A stretch of DNA of 64,000 nucleotides, from assembly GCA_029215795.1 (NCBI GenBank), contig JARDYH010000004.1, positions 216,854,517 through 216,918,516 on the forward strand, read 5' to 3'. The translations under genes and the position numbers were made by a program. Shown piece after piece: positions 21,896 to 33,420 of this stretch. The first letter of the stretch is position 1, and each line of letters opens with the position of its first letter. Below the pieces are notes generated by a model. It saw only the letters and a list, made by a program, of their open reading frames with translations, ran no database searches and had not been told where the DNA came from. Source of the DNA: Anniella stebbinsi (lineage: Eukaryota > Chordata > Lepidosauria > Squamata > Anniellidae).

Positions 21896-22084
21896 GAGTG
21901 GGAAAAGCCTCTTACCAGGGCCCGATCTATACCAAGCAGGATATAGCAGTATGAAAGCCTTGCCTAACCTGGTGCTGTCTGGATGGGGTATGCTGGGACT
22001 ACAGCTTCCAGTATTCCCCAACCAGCATGGGCATTTCAATCTCTGTATTTATTACATCTCTGTATCACTATTGGTTGATATCAA

Positions 22085-22112
22085 AATGAAATAAATAAAT
22101 AAATAAATAAAT
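22085..22112. repeat. (AAAT)n microsatellite
   Basis: About seven tandem AAAT units. Confidence 0.9.
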
Positions 22113-23060
22113 GCAGCATGTGGTAGTAGCTTTGGGAATGTGTAATAGGGTGTGATTCTTGGTGTAAGAACTGGTGTGTGTGTGTAAAGCATCTCCCAAT
22201 TTCTGCTTGTGAAATTGTTAGAGGATGTGAATCCCATATATTAGTAGTCTTTACCTGACTGTGGCTGCCCTTTTTCCCAAACAGGTGCTCTCCTGATTTT
22301 TTTAAAACGACAACTTCCAGCATTCCAGACAATTGGCCATGCTGGCGCTGATGGGGTTTGGAATCCAAAACATCTGGAATGTGGCAGATTGGGGGAGTTT
22401 TCTGAAGTGGGTCACTTTCGTCACTGGGGATAAAGTGCCTCATGGGATGAGGGTAGCTTCTTCTTCCTTTCCCATCAATGGCAAGAATGAACTTCTGGCT
22501 TTCCAGTTAATTAACTCCTGCATAGTGTTCCAGCTGGCTGCAGGTTGGAGTTGGCTCTATAAAAGTAGGGGTTATATATTGGGGTGCAATGAAGTGGGAG
22601 TTCAGTTCTGATCGCTTGGTTAGCTTGATTTTGTCCAGGTGTTTAAGGAAGGCAAGGTGATGGATTTTTTAAAAAATATTATTTATACGGCTTCACATTG
22701 TTATTATTTATTAAATAATATTTATTTATTTAAACATTTATTTATTAAAGCTTTTTGCGTTTGTGTGCGTGGGGGAGAGGAAAATCCAACCCCAAATGCA
22801 ATTTAGGCATCTCTCATGTAGACTAGCCAAAATAAGACTTTTTATCAAGAAAGCTCATAAATGATGTCACCATCATTGGCTTTAAGAAAAGTTGATGAAG
22901 GATTAAATGTCAGCGGTTTTTATAAGGTTGGGAGTTCACTTGCTGATATTTGAGACTTTTTGAGTGCTCTCCGTGATTAAACTAAGGGGAATACGACACA
23001 GGTGGTCTGAGTTAAAAACACATACACTCAAGCTGGGATAACTGGTTATGGTGGGAATCC
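22113..23060. other. Intergenic, no gene recognised
   Basis: Holds a palindromic-repeat remnant at about 22310-22390 (GACAACTTCCAGCATTCC .. GGAATCCAAAACATCTGGAA), AT-rich LINE-tail-like sequence near 22670-22750, and otherwise unassigned sequence. Confidence 0.5.
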
Positions 23061-23062
23061 TT

Positions 23063-23182
23063 ACAATCCAATCCTAAACATATTTATTCTGTTGTGCCTT
23101 TCTTTTTACACTTACTTGAGAGTAAACCCCATTGAACTCTGTGAGAATTACATGTGAATAAATAGGTTTAGAATCAGGCTTA
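23063..23182. mobile_element. Short palindromic MITE-like element with internal insertion
   Basis: CAATCCAATCCTAAAC and GAGAGTAAACCCCATTGAAC arms are separated by about 25 extra bases compared with other copies. Confidence 0.65.
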
Positions 23183-24130
23183 AGCTGTGATTTCTTATTC
23201 TGATATAATTCAACTTTCTGTAGTTGTAGGAGCTTTAGCTTTTCTCCTAGGAATATCCCAGCTAGGAGGCATTTGTTTTCTCCATGTCCCATACGAAAAT
23301 GAAGGATCCCTTTTAAAACAGTTTTGCATAGCTACAGAAAGGCCGGTGGACAAAAGTCACCCATATAATTTAGAGTACAAAGCAGTATTTCATAACAATA
23401 TAGTATGGGAGTGGTTTTCTGGAGAGTTGGAAAAGGAAAAGATGCTATTTTTCCTTTCCTTTCTCCTGTAACTAGTCTCTATACTGTCAGGAGAGGAGGT
23501 TTTTTTTAAAAAAACCTCAGACATACATCTCTCCAACCCTAATCCCATCTGGATATTTACTTAGACATGTTGGGGGCTAATTCTGTCTCCTCCAACCTTC
23601 AGTTTCTTTTCTGTAAATCCTGGAAGCTCACAGATCCGTGTGTGTGTGTGTGTTTTAAATTCATCTAATTTACAAATGCTTTCTACTTCTTTTTATCTAG
23701 GGAGCCCCTCTGCCCCCAAATATGTAGAAAACTCTTCTTTATATTTGGGTGGCTGCATTTCATTTTCAAACTGATAGGCACTCAACCACCTATATTTGCT
23801 CTTAGAGGAAGTGAGGATGATGTAGTGCCGTCATTGCACTTCACCGTTCATTGCACTTTACAGACTACCATAAGCAAAAACAGGTCTCTGCCTCAAGGAG
23901 ATTACAATCTAAATCTACATTCAGTTAGGGAGGGCAAAAAGACAATAGAGGAAGGGGAGGTGTGAGGGATACAGTTATAAGCAGTTATTCCCCAGCATGC
24001 TGGTTGGGGGATGCTGGGGGCTGTAGGGCTTTTTCTGTCTAACATGAATAGGATTTAGCCTTAAGGAAGTAGAAGTTTTTGACATGGGTTTGAAGAAAGA
24101 GACAGAGATAGAGGTGGAATCACAAGAGCT
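23183..24130. other. Intergenic, mostly unassigned; contains old repeat at about 23815-23970
   Basis: AGGTCTCTGCCTCAAGGAGA then TTACAATCTAAATC marks a relative of the repeats at 8436 and 46240. A short GT run is at about 23637-23653. No gene seen. Confidence 0.45.
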
Positions 24131-24384
24131 GAGCCAAAAAGTCTCAGAATACATTTTTCTCCCTAGGGTTCCCCCCTTCCCCCCTTACCCATGGTAAAAC
24201 AAGCTGACTTTGCCCAATATCCTCTGAATATTTCCCACCATTTTTGTGTGTGATGGCCACCATCCCACCCCCACCCTCTGCCAAACAATGCTCCAGAAAG
24301 AGGCTAGATCCTGGGCTTTGTGAAGGATGCAAAATGGCTGCCAGGCTGCCAACACAGTTGCTGCTGTTGCCACTTATCGTTGCA

Positions 24385-24416
24385 GCAAAACAAACAAACA
24401 AACAAACAAACAAACA
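24385..24416. repeat. (CAAA)n microsatellite
   Basis: About seven tandem CAAA/AAAC units. Confidence 0.9.
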
Positions 24417-24481
24417 CCTTGGGGGTGGCAGTGGTGAGGAAGAAGAGGTACTACTGCCACTGCTAATGGTGAGCCACACGC

Positions 24482-24701
24482 ACCAGAGGCTGGTGACTCT
24501 TATTTCAGTGGGGCAGTAAATCTGCCCTGGGTTTCAATCAGAACCAGGCAGAACTCTAAAGGAGCTTTACAAAGTGCTGAACCCCTATCCCCAGAACAGG
24601 TCCAGGACCTTGGATAGCTCTTTTAGCATCCTGAGTGGTTCTTACTGAAACCCAGAGTGGATTCACCATTCCACTGGAATAGGATCCAGCAGCCTACACT
24701 G
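24482..24701. mobile_element. Palindromic MITE-like element, CAGTGGAGGCTGGTGGC family
   Basis: CCAGAGGCTGGTGACTC at the left and CCAGCAGCCTACACTG at the right, with GGTTTCAATCAGAACC and CTTACTGAAACCCAGAG inside. Confidence 0.7.
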
Positions 24702-25009
24702 ACCTCACCTCTGAGAAACTGCTGGAGCCTGTCTCCTCCCTATGGAGAAATATAGTGACATGTCCACCTCAGTTTCCTTGCTCATAAAAGGGGTGGAGAA
24801 TTTCAAGACGCCACCTGCACACAGTTCTAGGTAAGACCACCATGTAGGTATTCTGACAAGGGCCTGTATTCAGCGTTAGTTCAACTTGAAGTGGACCCAT
24901 TGAAATGAATAAGTCTCAAACCAGTTATGACCTAACTTAAATCCCATTTATTTCAATGAACCTACTCTAAATAGGATTAACACAAAGTCTTCTTCTCCCC
25001 ATATTCACC

Positions 25010-25130
25010 AGTGGGGAACATGGGTGGGATGGTGCTGTTGTACCTGTGTTCTGCTTGTGGGTTGATGGCTGGTAGGCCACTGTGTGAACAGAGTGCTGGA
25101 TTAGGTGGACCCTTCGTTTGATCCAGCATT
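25010..25130 (+). mobile_element. CR1-like LINE 3' fragment, interrupted at 25131
   Basis: GGAACATGGGTGGGATGGTG and TGATCCAGCATT are sense CR1 3' sequence. The family's terminal CTCTTCTTATGTTCTTA continues at 25358-25375, after the insertion at 25131-25354. Confidence 0.75.
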
Positions 25131-25354
25131 GGCTGAATTCGGACAACACGATAGTCAATGGTGGGGTAATAATCAGCTTTACAGTTGTTCATCTAGGGGG
25201 TACTCCCCACACAACATGGTAATAAATAATCAGCTGTGGTGTGGATTAGGATCAGCGCTGAGTTGACTATGGCAGCATTCGGACGACACGATAGTCAATA
25301 CAACTGATGACTGTTCCCCCCCACAGTTGCTTATTGTGTCGTCCGAATTCAGCC
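25131..25354. mobile_element. Palindromic DNA element, GGCTGAATTCGGACAACAC family, inserted in a CR1 copy
   Basis: GGCTGAATTCGGACAACACG at the left is the inverse of GTGTCGTCCGAATTCAGCC at the right. An internal end-like string (GCAGCATTCGGACGACACG, about 25264) gives an asymmetric nested structure. The CR1 sequence resumes just after it. Second copy at 28419-28619. Confidence 0.8.
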
Positions 25355-25389
25355 ATTGACTCTTCTTATGTTCTTAGCAGTGCTGGACT

Positions 25390-25730
25390 GGGGACATGGG
25401 CCTTTATTACACATACCATTTCTCTTCCCCCCCCCCCCCCCCGATTGCTTCTGCGGGTTCCCCCTCTGTTTCCTATGAGAATCTAGCGTTTTGAATCACA
25501 CGTGGTCAGTTTTGCTCTGATTCCTCAGTTCAGCCTTTTGAACTTGCCTGAAACGGGCAGGGCTTTGCCCGTTCAGGGTTAATTCGAAACAGAAACTAAC
25601 AATGGAGCACTCAGGGCCAGAGAGCAGCAGGAGGGAAATGATGTCATGCAAACCCAGCGCTGAAGAAGTGGAGCAAAGCCGAGGTGGGTGTGCTTAAAAC
25701 CGCCCGTGTGATAACCCCCATGGTGAGAAG
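25390..25730. repeat. Possible palindromic element with poly-C tract
   Basis: CCTTTATTACACATACC near the left and CCGTGTGATAACCCCCATGG near the right are weakly inverse, and GGGCAGGGCTTTGCCCG is an internal hairpin. Boundaries are uncertain. Confidence 0.35.
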
Positions 25731-25734
25731 AAAG

Positions 25735-26160
25735 CTAAGAATTAAAAGCTGTTTCTAAATTGTATGAGGAGAAATGCTATTTCAGACCACATGGCTTTCG
25801 CTATTCCCACCCTTTGCTCGCTCCAAGCAGCATTGCAAGCTAATTTCCAGGGACTGCTTGTGTAAAGGAACTGCTCCATTTAAGTAATGGGCCATCACTG
25901 TCTGACCTTCAGCTTGGGCAGGATAACTACTCAGTTAATGCTCAAGTGGAGTTAATAAAATTGCAGCCATTTGGTAAAACCGAAGGTGACAGGAGTCCAA
26001 ACCCTTATTTCAGAAATGGTGGAGAAGAGAAAGCCCAAATGCCTCAATGGAGGGAGAGGGAAAGAACAGGAAAAAGATTGATTGTGGGATGGTTTCGCTT
26101 ACAAGAAAGGTATCATATCTCTGTATGCTTTGGTTCTGATGCAGAGAAAGCATGTAGTCC
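25735..26160. other. Repeat-poor intergenic segment
   Basis: No repeat or gene recognised; a 72-codon open frame here matches nothing I know. Could hold regulatory sequence. Confidence 0.3.
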
Positions 26161-26162
26161 CT

Positions 26163-26260
26163 AAGGCTGTGAGCCTAGGCACATTCATTTGGGAGTAAGC
26201 CCACTGAGCATAATAGAACATACTTCTGAGTCAATATGACTAGGAGCAGGCTGTTAGCAG
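26163..26260. mobile_element. Short palindromic MITE-like element, AGTAAGTCCC family
   Basis: AAGGCTGTGAGCCTAGG, TGGGAGTAAGCCCACTGAGC and CATACTTCTGAGTC arms. Confidence 0.7.
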
Positions 26261-27270
26261 GGGATGGCATCATTTGTTTATTTAGAATGTGGGGGGCAAC
26301 ACATGTGGCAGAAGAAAAGAAAAGGGGGGATTTTGTTTGGCAACAGAATGGTGCTCTCCAGAGCGTTCCTGGAAGTACAATTCTAACACTGGGATTTTGT
26401 TATTGCTGCTGCGGCAGCAAATTTGGCAGCAGCACAGGGGCAATTTCAGTCATGAAGGGGAGGGATGCACCCCCTGATGGGTTTCTAAGGGGGAGGCACG
26501 CAGCCCTAATCCCCAGAGGCTGCCTACCCCGGTTTATAAGATTTATACCCCACCTTTGATAAAATGATAAAATGATTCTTCGGTTGCAATTGCAAATGCA
26601 CCAAATCCTCATGACCCAGTAGTCTTTTGTCCCTTGGCCGATGGAAGGGGCCATAGTGTGCTTCCCTTCAGCAATCCAGGCCCAGGGCAAGTGGCAGTTG
26701 GAGCTGAGTATCTTTTCTGGCAGGGAAGAGGAAGCAAGCTCCCTGAAGCTCCTCCTCCTCCTCCTCCGACCGATTGATGGGGCCAAGCTGGTCTTCTCTT
26801 TCCTGCGATGTTCTTCCTGGGAGGCATGGGGAGTAGTATCCCAGTGGCCCTTGGTCCTCTGGCTGGTGATGGTACAGGTCAGAGTGGGCTTCCCTTCTGC
26901 TCTGAAGTCTAAAGGCTGCATGTTTAGCATCGTTCACCAGTAAACCTTGCATGCAGAAGGTCCTAATGAAAGTCACCAGCAACTCCACCAGTTAAAACAG
27001 GGGTGCTGAACCGCAGGCCCATGAGCCAAATGTGCCCCCTTAGAGTCCCAATCCCACCATGCTCTTTTTGCGCCAAATATGGAGAACTTTGTGAATTTTA
27101 GTAAATTTCTATGTATACCAAACTGAAATGCAATTCTCACCAACCCCTACTCCAAGTTTTCTACACATGGAGAGTTTTGTATTAACGGAGGTCCGCTGAA
27201 ACAGGCAGGGTCCATCCTTCAGTCTGATATGCAACAGTCTAAGAAAGCTGGGCCATCGGATTCTGTTGCA
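26261..27270. other. Intergenic, mostly unassigned
   Basis: Holds a TTATACCCCACCTTTGATAA repeat remnant near 26540, a tRNA-SINE-like string TTGCATGCAGAAGGTCC near 26946, and a short (CTC)n run near 26750-26766. Overlapping open frames on both strands match no known protein. Confidence 0.4.
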
Positions 27271-27275
27271 TGTGT

Positions 27276-27684
27276 TAGGGATGTCGGAGAAATCTGCAAT
27301 GGAATCAAATTTGGATTTTTATGAATCTGTCCCATGGATTATGCAGCGGACCAAGTTTTCCCAAGTTGCATGGATTCTGCAGACTTTTTTTTTAAAAAAA
27401 ATCTGGAATTGTACACAAATTTAGTTGCCGAAAAATACGTAAAATAATAATCATAATCATAATCATAAATAATAAAAGCCAGCCGAAAACATTCATTTCC
27501 CCCATATGCTAAAGCATGAAAATATACGTTGGAAGGGATTTGTGCATTTTCACAAGTGTGAATTTGCTCAAATTGGGGAAATTAGGGGGGAAAAAACACA
27601 GTTCTGTCAATGATGGAATGAAAGGCATCTGACAACCTGCCAAACAGAGACAGAGCAGATTTTACGAAATCCGTACATCCCTAG
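27276..27684. mobile_element. TTAGGGATGT-ended palindromic MITE-like element
   Basis: TTAGGGATGTCGGAGAA at the left and CCGTACATCCCTA at the right are inverted ends. The A/T-rich interior has TTTGGATTTTTATGAATC. One of several elements with TAGGGATGTGC-type ends (38707, 50692, 61777, 63812). Confidence 0.65.
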
Positions 27685-27699
27685 TATGGGCAGATTGGC

Positions 27700-28290
27700 T
27701 GTGAATCACTCCTGCTGCTGAATGGCTGAGCGGGAATGATAACGTGCGTCCTCTTTATCGTATGAAAATAATACTGTGACTCTCATCCCCCAACCGCCGG
27801 CTACACTGAGGTCAATGGGACCTGACATTCGTGAGGCTAGCAGCCTTGACATCCAATTGCTTTTTAAAATACTCTATAATACCGCCCTACCCCAAGCGCA
27901 TCTCCTTGCAGAATTTACTTGCATTGCCAAACATTGATACGCTGAAGCTGCGATAACCCATCAGCTCATAGTGACAAGCAGCTCCACACAATTATTCCAT
28001 AAACTTGCTCCCCAAGGGCCAGAGAGGTTGGCGGATGGGTCTCTAAGGAAATTCCTGGCCAATTGCAAGTCAAAGAGAGAAGGGGGGAGGATGCTAAGGA
28101 GGAGAGGTTTTGCATTTGGAAGCCAAGGGAAAGTAGTCAACAGCTCTCAAACACATGGCAATTTTTCTTCAGATTACTATGGGAATTTGCTAGGAATAAT
28201 AAAAATGATGCTCTTTTTGAAAACATGTATTTTTGTAGATGTGAAGCCGATCGTTTCCATGCTATTGTTTAAGGCACCTTCTTGAAGGAC
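27700..28290. other. Repeat-poor intergenic segment
   Basis: No recognised repeat over most of 590 bp. The 104-codon frame at 27971 has no recognisable domain. A decayed MIR-like remnant follows at about 28290-28410. Confidence 0.3.
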
Positions 28291-28418
28291 CTCTCCGCCT
28301 TACCTCCTCACAACAGTTCTTCAAGGTAGGCTGAGCGATAGTTATTTGTCCAAGCTACCTGGCAAACTCAGGCAGGGACTAGAATATAGATTGACTTAAA
28401 TCCATAATGCCACCCTCA

Positions 28419-28619
28419 GGCTGAATTCGGACGACACAATAAGCAACTGGGGTGGGGGGAACAATCGTCCAAATGCTGCCATAGTCAACTCAGTGCTGAT
28501 CCTAATCCATACCACAGTTGATTATTTATTACCATGTTGTGTGGGGAGTACCCCTAGATGAACAACTGTAAAGTTGATTATTACCCCACCATTGACTATT
28601 GTGTTGTCTGAATTCAGCC
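28419..28619. mobile_element. Palindromic DNA element, GGCTGAATTCGGACGACAC family, copy 2
   Basis: GGCTGAATTCGGACGACAC at the left pairs with GTGTTGTCTGAATTCAGCC at the right. The interior matches the 25131 copy in inverse order (CAGTGCTGATCCTAATCC). Confidence 0.82.
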
Positions 28620-28772
28620 ACTGTCTACTTTGCCACATTGGTTTAAACAGTTTTCTTGAAGAGAAGCAAATCCAATCACAATCTACTGATCAGACACACA
28701 AATTATTAGTTGTGAATATTAATGGATATATAGCAGAGACCTGTGATTCTCCAGCTATTACTGACATTTTAA

Positions 28773-28875
28773 TGCAGTGGTCCCCAAATGTTTTGGGTCG
28801 GTGGGCACATTTGGAATTTTGAGAGAATGTCATGGGCACTCTCACAAAATGGCTGCCATGGTGGCCATGGCTTAT
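28773..28875. repeat. Interspersed repeat fragment (AGTGGTCCCCAA type)
   Basis: TGCAGTGGTCCCCAAATG, GGGCACATTTGG and CACAAAATGGCTGCCATG recall a reptile repeat; not classified. Confidence 0.4.
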
Positions 28876-29199
28876 CACAAGACACTCATTTCCCAGAAGG
28901 CAAAGTGATGAGATTAAAAGAAAACTAACTTGCCCAAGTACAAAGCAGAAGTGGGGGAGGGGTCTGAGCTCCAAAACAGAAAGCCACTTCTTTGAACCCA
29001 AATAAAGATGGTGATGGAGGGCAGAAACTCACTTTTTTTCCTAATTCTTAAGACATATTAAAATCAGATGGGGCAGGAAGTCTAGTAGGCACCAAGCGAG
29101 CTGTGCATGAGTATACAGGCACCCACATGCAGCACATTTAGCGCTCTGCAGGCATTCAGCTTGCACATGTAAGAGTTAAAAGAATCTTTCTAGAATCAT

Positions 29200-29625
29200 T
29201 ATTTCTTGTTTGGGCCATAGACCATTCACATACAAAACAGCTAAGATAAAATAAGACAAATACAACATAAAACAAAATCTAACATTCTTAAGCTAAAATA
29301 GATTCACAATGCATTGCATAAAATTCATTTAAATTAAACTACACTCACTGTTGAAAAGGGATAATTATAGTTTGAAAGTTCAAACATCTAGGGAGATCAT
29401 TAAGTCAAAGCACCCCCAGAACAAACAACTGCATTGTCAGTGATAAATTTTGCCCAAATTCTTGATGTTGCCAAACCAAAAAGAGAGTTTGTATGAGTTA
29501 CAGTAATATCTAAATCCGGCAAAAGATAAAAGAATTTTTCCTGGGACAGTATTACCATGAAGGTAAGACGAGATAGAATCCAGAAATTTACACCTTGTGT
29601 TAGTGTTAAAAGTGTGCATGCAAGT
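29200..29625 (-). mobile_element. Non-LTR retrotransposon 3' end (antisense)
   Basis: On the - strand a decayed coding end (LFGLATSRIWAKFITDNA) is followed by an AT-rich tail with TGAATGGTCTATGGCCC and AAGAAATAATGAT. This tail resembles the TTTGGTCTATTGACTGTAAT end at 50345-50575, so both belong to one LINE group. The clade is not determined. Confidence 0.6.
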
Positions 29626-29784
29626 CCTGCCCCCAACATCTCTGCACATGTGATTCCCCTGAAGGTCCTTGTGCGTTGAGCATGGAGGTCTGCTGGGAGG
29701 TTGTAAGCATGTTCATCAGAATGCATTTATGCCTTCCCCGAAGACCTTAGTGCTGAACACATGAAGGTCCTGCATGCCCAGGGA

Positions 29785-30559
29785 TAGGGTGACCAGATTT
29801 TGGAACCCAAAATCCCGGTCCAAAATGGCCACCCAAAGGGGGCATGCCCACCCCCACCCCCAAAAAATATAATATATATATTTTTTAAAGGCCCATGCAG
29901 GTAAGTGGGGGGGGGGGGCTCCTGCCTCCCACCTCGCGCTCCTTACCTGCAGGGGCAGCCGCTTTCCTCCAGTGCTCAAATTTACTGAGAAACAGGCTTT
30001 GTGGCCTGTCCCTCTGTAGAGCGCCTGGTGATGATGTCATCACCTGGCGCGCTACTGAGGGACAGGCTGCAAAGCCTGTCTCTCAGTAGATTTGAGCACC
30101 GCAGGGAAGCAGCCGCCCATGCAGGTAAGTGGGGGGGGGCTTTCCTCCTCCCGCCTTGCGCTTCTTACCTGCAAGGGGCGTCCGCTTCCCTCTGGTGCTC
30201 GAATCTACTGAGAGGCAGGCTTCGCAGCCTGTCCCTCAGTACAGCGCCAGGTGATGATGTCATCACCTGTCGCTACTGAGGGACAGCCCGCGAAGCCTGT
30301 TTCTCAGTAGATTCAAGCACCGGAGGGAAGCGGACGTCCCGGCAGGTGGTGGCGGGGGGGGGCCGCCCCACCCGAAACCCCACCACCAAGCCACCCCCCC
30401 AAAAAACCCAGCCCAGACCTACTGGGTCTGCTGCCGCTCTCCGCAGCTGCCGCGTGATCCCCCGCAGCCCTGGTTTGCCCCCGCCGCCCCCCGGTTGGCC
30501 CTGATCGCCCCAGGTTTCCCGGTTAGGACCAGGAAACCCCGGGCGATCTGGTTACCCTA
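29785..30559. mobile_element. Large composite fold-back element with TAGGGTGACC-type end and two CRE-centred hairpins
   Basis: Starts TAGGGTGACCAGATTTTGG and ends ATCTGGTTACCCTA. The interior has two about 160-bp GC-rich palindromes (about 29955-30110 and 30178-30335), each centred on GATGATGTCATCACC and flanked by CAGGTAAG or its inverse. A related hairpin is at 62190-62350. No transposase seen. Confidence 0.7.
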
Positions 30560-30916
30560 CAGGATGTTGGTGGATCGAATTTGTGTACCTGCCCTTACGC
30601 CTCCCATCCTTTTGGTCCTCACATGTGCGCCTGAGTTGGCACTTGCACAGGACTATTATTTCATAGCATTTTAGCTATAGCTGAAAGGGGATGGATGCTA
30701 AACAATCCAATCCTATGCATGCTTACTTAGAAATTAATGGAAGCACAGCCGTGCCTCCATTGTTAAGGGCTGTCAGTAAAAAACACATTCCGCCATGTTA
30801 AAGTGATAATTGGGAGGGGGAGTCATTCTAACAGCCATAAAATCGAAAATGTTTCACTGACCTTTCTGAAATTTACAAGTGCCAGAAATAAATGTTTGTT
30901 TTACATTACCTGAAAA

Positions 30917-30949
30917 TTTATTTATTTATTTATTTATTTATTTATTACA
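30917..30949. repeat. (TTTA)n tail of LINE copy
   Basis: About eight TTTA units; on the - strand this is the AAAT-type 3' tail of the adjoining LINE. Confidence 0.9.
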
Positions 30950-31522
30950 TTTGTATACCGCCCCATAGCCGAAGCTCTCTGGGCGGTTTACATAGGATTA
31001 AAAACAATTAAAAACAATATACAAAAATTAAAACAGCAAAAACATACAACATACCCACAATCTGTACATTTAAAAACCACTTCAACACTTCAAAAAAACA
31101 AAAAAAAAAACAAAAAAAACAAAAAAAAAAAAACCTACAAAAACAAAACAAAACAGACCCAGGCTCCTCAGATATTGCCAAATGCCTGAGAGAAGAGGAA
31201 AGTCTTGACCTGGCGCCGAAAAGATAACAATGTTGGCGCCAGGCGGGCCTCGACAGGGAGATCGTTCCACAATTGGGGAGCCACCACAGAGAAGGCCCTC
31301 TCTCTTGTTGCCGACCTCCGAGCTTCCCTCGGAGGAGGCACTCGGAGGAGGGCCTTAGATGTTGAACGTAGTGTTCGGGTAGGTTCATGTCGGGAAAGGC
31401 GTTCCATCAGGTATTGTGGTCCCAAGCCGTGTAAGGCTTTATAGGTTAAAACCAGCACCTTGAACCGGGCTCGGAAACATACAGGCAGCCAATGCAAGCG
31501 GGCCAGAGTAGGTCTTATATGT
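30950..31522 (-). mobile_element. L2-like LINE 3' end (antisense), longer copy
   Basis: The - strand encodes HWLPVCFRARFKVLVLTYKA, then GLGPQYLMERL, RAFSVVAPQLWNDLP and KTFLFSQAF, the standard end of an L2/CR1-clade polyprotein, followed by about 200 bp of 3' UTR. The RT core and endonuclease are absent, so it is 5'-truncated and inactive. The A-rich stretch at 31090-31130 expands the 3' UTR relative to the 11.2 kb copy. Confidence 0.85.
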
Positions 31523-31529
31523 TCGAACC

Positions 31530-32480
31530 TACTGGTTCAAGAAGATTGGTGAAAGATTGAGGGAAGGAGAGCAGTTTAAGGTAGAAATGGAACACAAACC
31601 TGTCTCCCTGCTTTTGTCAAATGACTTTCGGTTTCCGAGTTTTGTGCTCATGATTTGCATAATTTCTAGAGCCTTATTAATTAATCCAGTGGTGGGATCT
31701 TCTTCTTCCTTCACTGTAGTTGGTGGAAAGCTTTTCGTTTTTTTAAAATTCCCTTCAGTTGGTTTTTAAGGAATATTTTAACCTCTCATTCAAGTCAATG
31801 CTTCCCTCATAGCGCGAGGCACTCTCAGTAGCGTCGCTCTCCCCCCTCCCTCCTGCCTTAGAATGTGGGGTGGGGTGGGTGAAATGGCCGCTGCCTCTAG
31901 CACAGACCTTTTGAGTGAAGAAGAATAAGAGTTTCTCTTTTCTCTTCTGGAACATGCATTCCTTTGGCTCTGAGAGTATTTTGGGCTATCTTCATAAGGC
32001 CAGTTTGCTCTTTTGCTCCCTGGTGAAGCAGGGTGTGGTTCCTCTGGATCCATGGTAACCTGATCTTCAGATCTCTCCTGGGAAAAGATGGCTATACATT
32101 CCTTTCTATCCCCCCCCCCCACTCCAAACACACACAGTGTGCTCCTTCCCTCTTTTCTAAGAGTTTAGTCCATACTGCTATAAAATTGAAAGCTACAAAC
32201 ACTTTATTTAATTAGTTTGGGCCAGTGTTAAGTTTTAAGTACAATGTTGAAACCTTTCAAAGTGCTTCTGGGCCTACAACGTTGGTTTCGGCCTAGTCAC
32301 CCTGTTTTTCTAATAAGGTTTAGAAACAGTTAAACTGTCGTGTATTTTGCAGTGTACACACATGGATTTTCTTTCTAATCCTTGCAGTCTACACTGGCTC
32401 CCTCCTTGATGTGTTTTTGGATGCAGACAAACCCTTTTTTGTTCCAGCAGGCCTTTGGCAAATAATCTGGACCTCTGTCT
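31530..32480. other. Intergenic, no repeat or gene clearly recognised
   Basis: Nearly 1 kb without an evident repeat. Open frames on both strands at 31755-32131 match nothing I know. Unknown content. Confidence 0.35.
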
Positions 32481-32489
32481 ATACCTTTG

Positions 32490-32680
32490 ACTTTTAAATT
32501 GTTATGTATTTTAAATGTTTTAAATGCTTTAATATTGAAAAGTATTTAATTATATTTTTAACTTTTGTATATTCCTATTTATAGGTTTTAACTGTATATG
32601 TTTTAGTTTTGTAAGGCTGCCCTGAGGCCCAGCATTGGGCAAAAGGCAGGATACTACTACTACTACTACTATGACTAATA
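32490..32680 (+). mobile_element. L2-like LINE 3' UTR fragment
   Basis: AT-rich tail then TTTTGTAAGGCTGCCCTGAG, CAGCATTGGGCAAAAGGC and a (TAC)n terminal repeat, the usual end of reptile L2-like elements. Confidence 0.75.
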
Positions 32681-33420
32681 GTAATGTTTCAGATTTCACT
32701 TCTGCATCTGATGTTCTTTTGCATTAACTTTTCTTTATAAACCATTCATATCTTAAGACTTCTTGTGTGGCATGTTTTCATTGGTTTAACAAGTTAAAAG
32801 GGGTATTCACTGTTTTCATGCTTATGTTATAAAATCTATTTTCAACAGGCCTAGTAACTTCAAGAGTAACAGAGTTGGGGAAAATCCTCAATCTCTTTGC
32901 TATCAGAGGCACTGAGTAAGGGACCCCTGGAGATAATTTAGACTGACCCCAACCACAAAACACTATTCCCCCTTCTGAAGAGATCTGGACCACAGTCTAC
33001 TAAAGACAAACAAAGTAGCAGGCCATAATAACAGTTCTCATGTGGCCATTTGCCTTATGAGGCAGGTGCTCTGTGGGCTACCAAATGGAGGGACTAACAG
33101 GCCATAAAGTTGCCTGGCTGGGTTTGCCAGAAATCCAGCCTCAACACTCCTGGAAGGTCCATGTTCTATGGCACCTGCTGTCAGAGGAACCTCAGGGAAT
33201 CCCACCCTCCACCTCTGGGTTTAATTTACTGGTTTCCCCTGGCTGGACCTTGCAGGAAACTATAGGGACAGACAGAGCAGGCATTCATAGCACACATAGA
33301 ATGCTGAGACTGGCAAATCTAAAAGCAAGTGTGTTGCTTTTCAAGAACCAAGGAAATTCAATGCGTCTTACTTTTGAGTAAATATCTAGGGATGGAAATG
33401 CAGCCTGTGCAAGAACTGAG
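32681..33420. other. Intergenic, no gene recognised
   Basis: Unassigned sequence; the 102-codon frame at 33073 shows no domain I recognise. Confidence 0.35.

Noticed and set aside
31008..31497. Possible protein-coding gene on the - strand (HWLPVCFRARFKVL .. FRRQVKTFLF)
   Set aside because: It is the C-terminal end of an L2-like LINE polyprotein, truncated and without the reverse transcriptase core.
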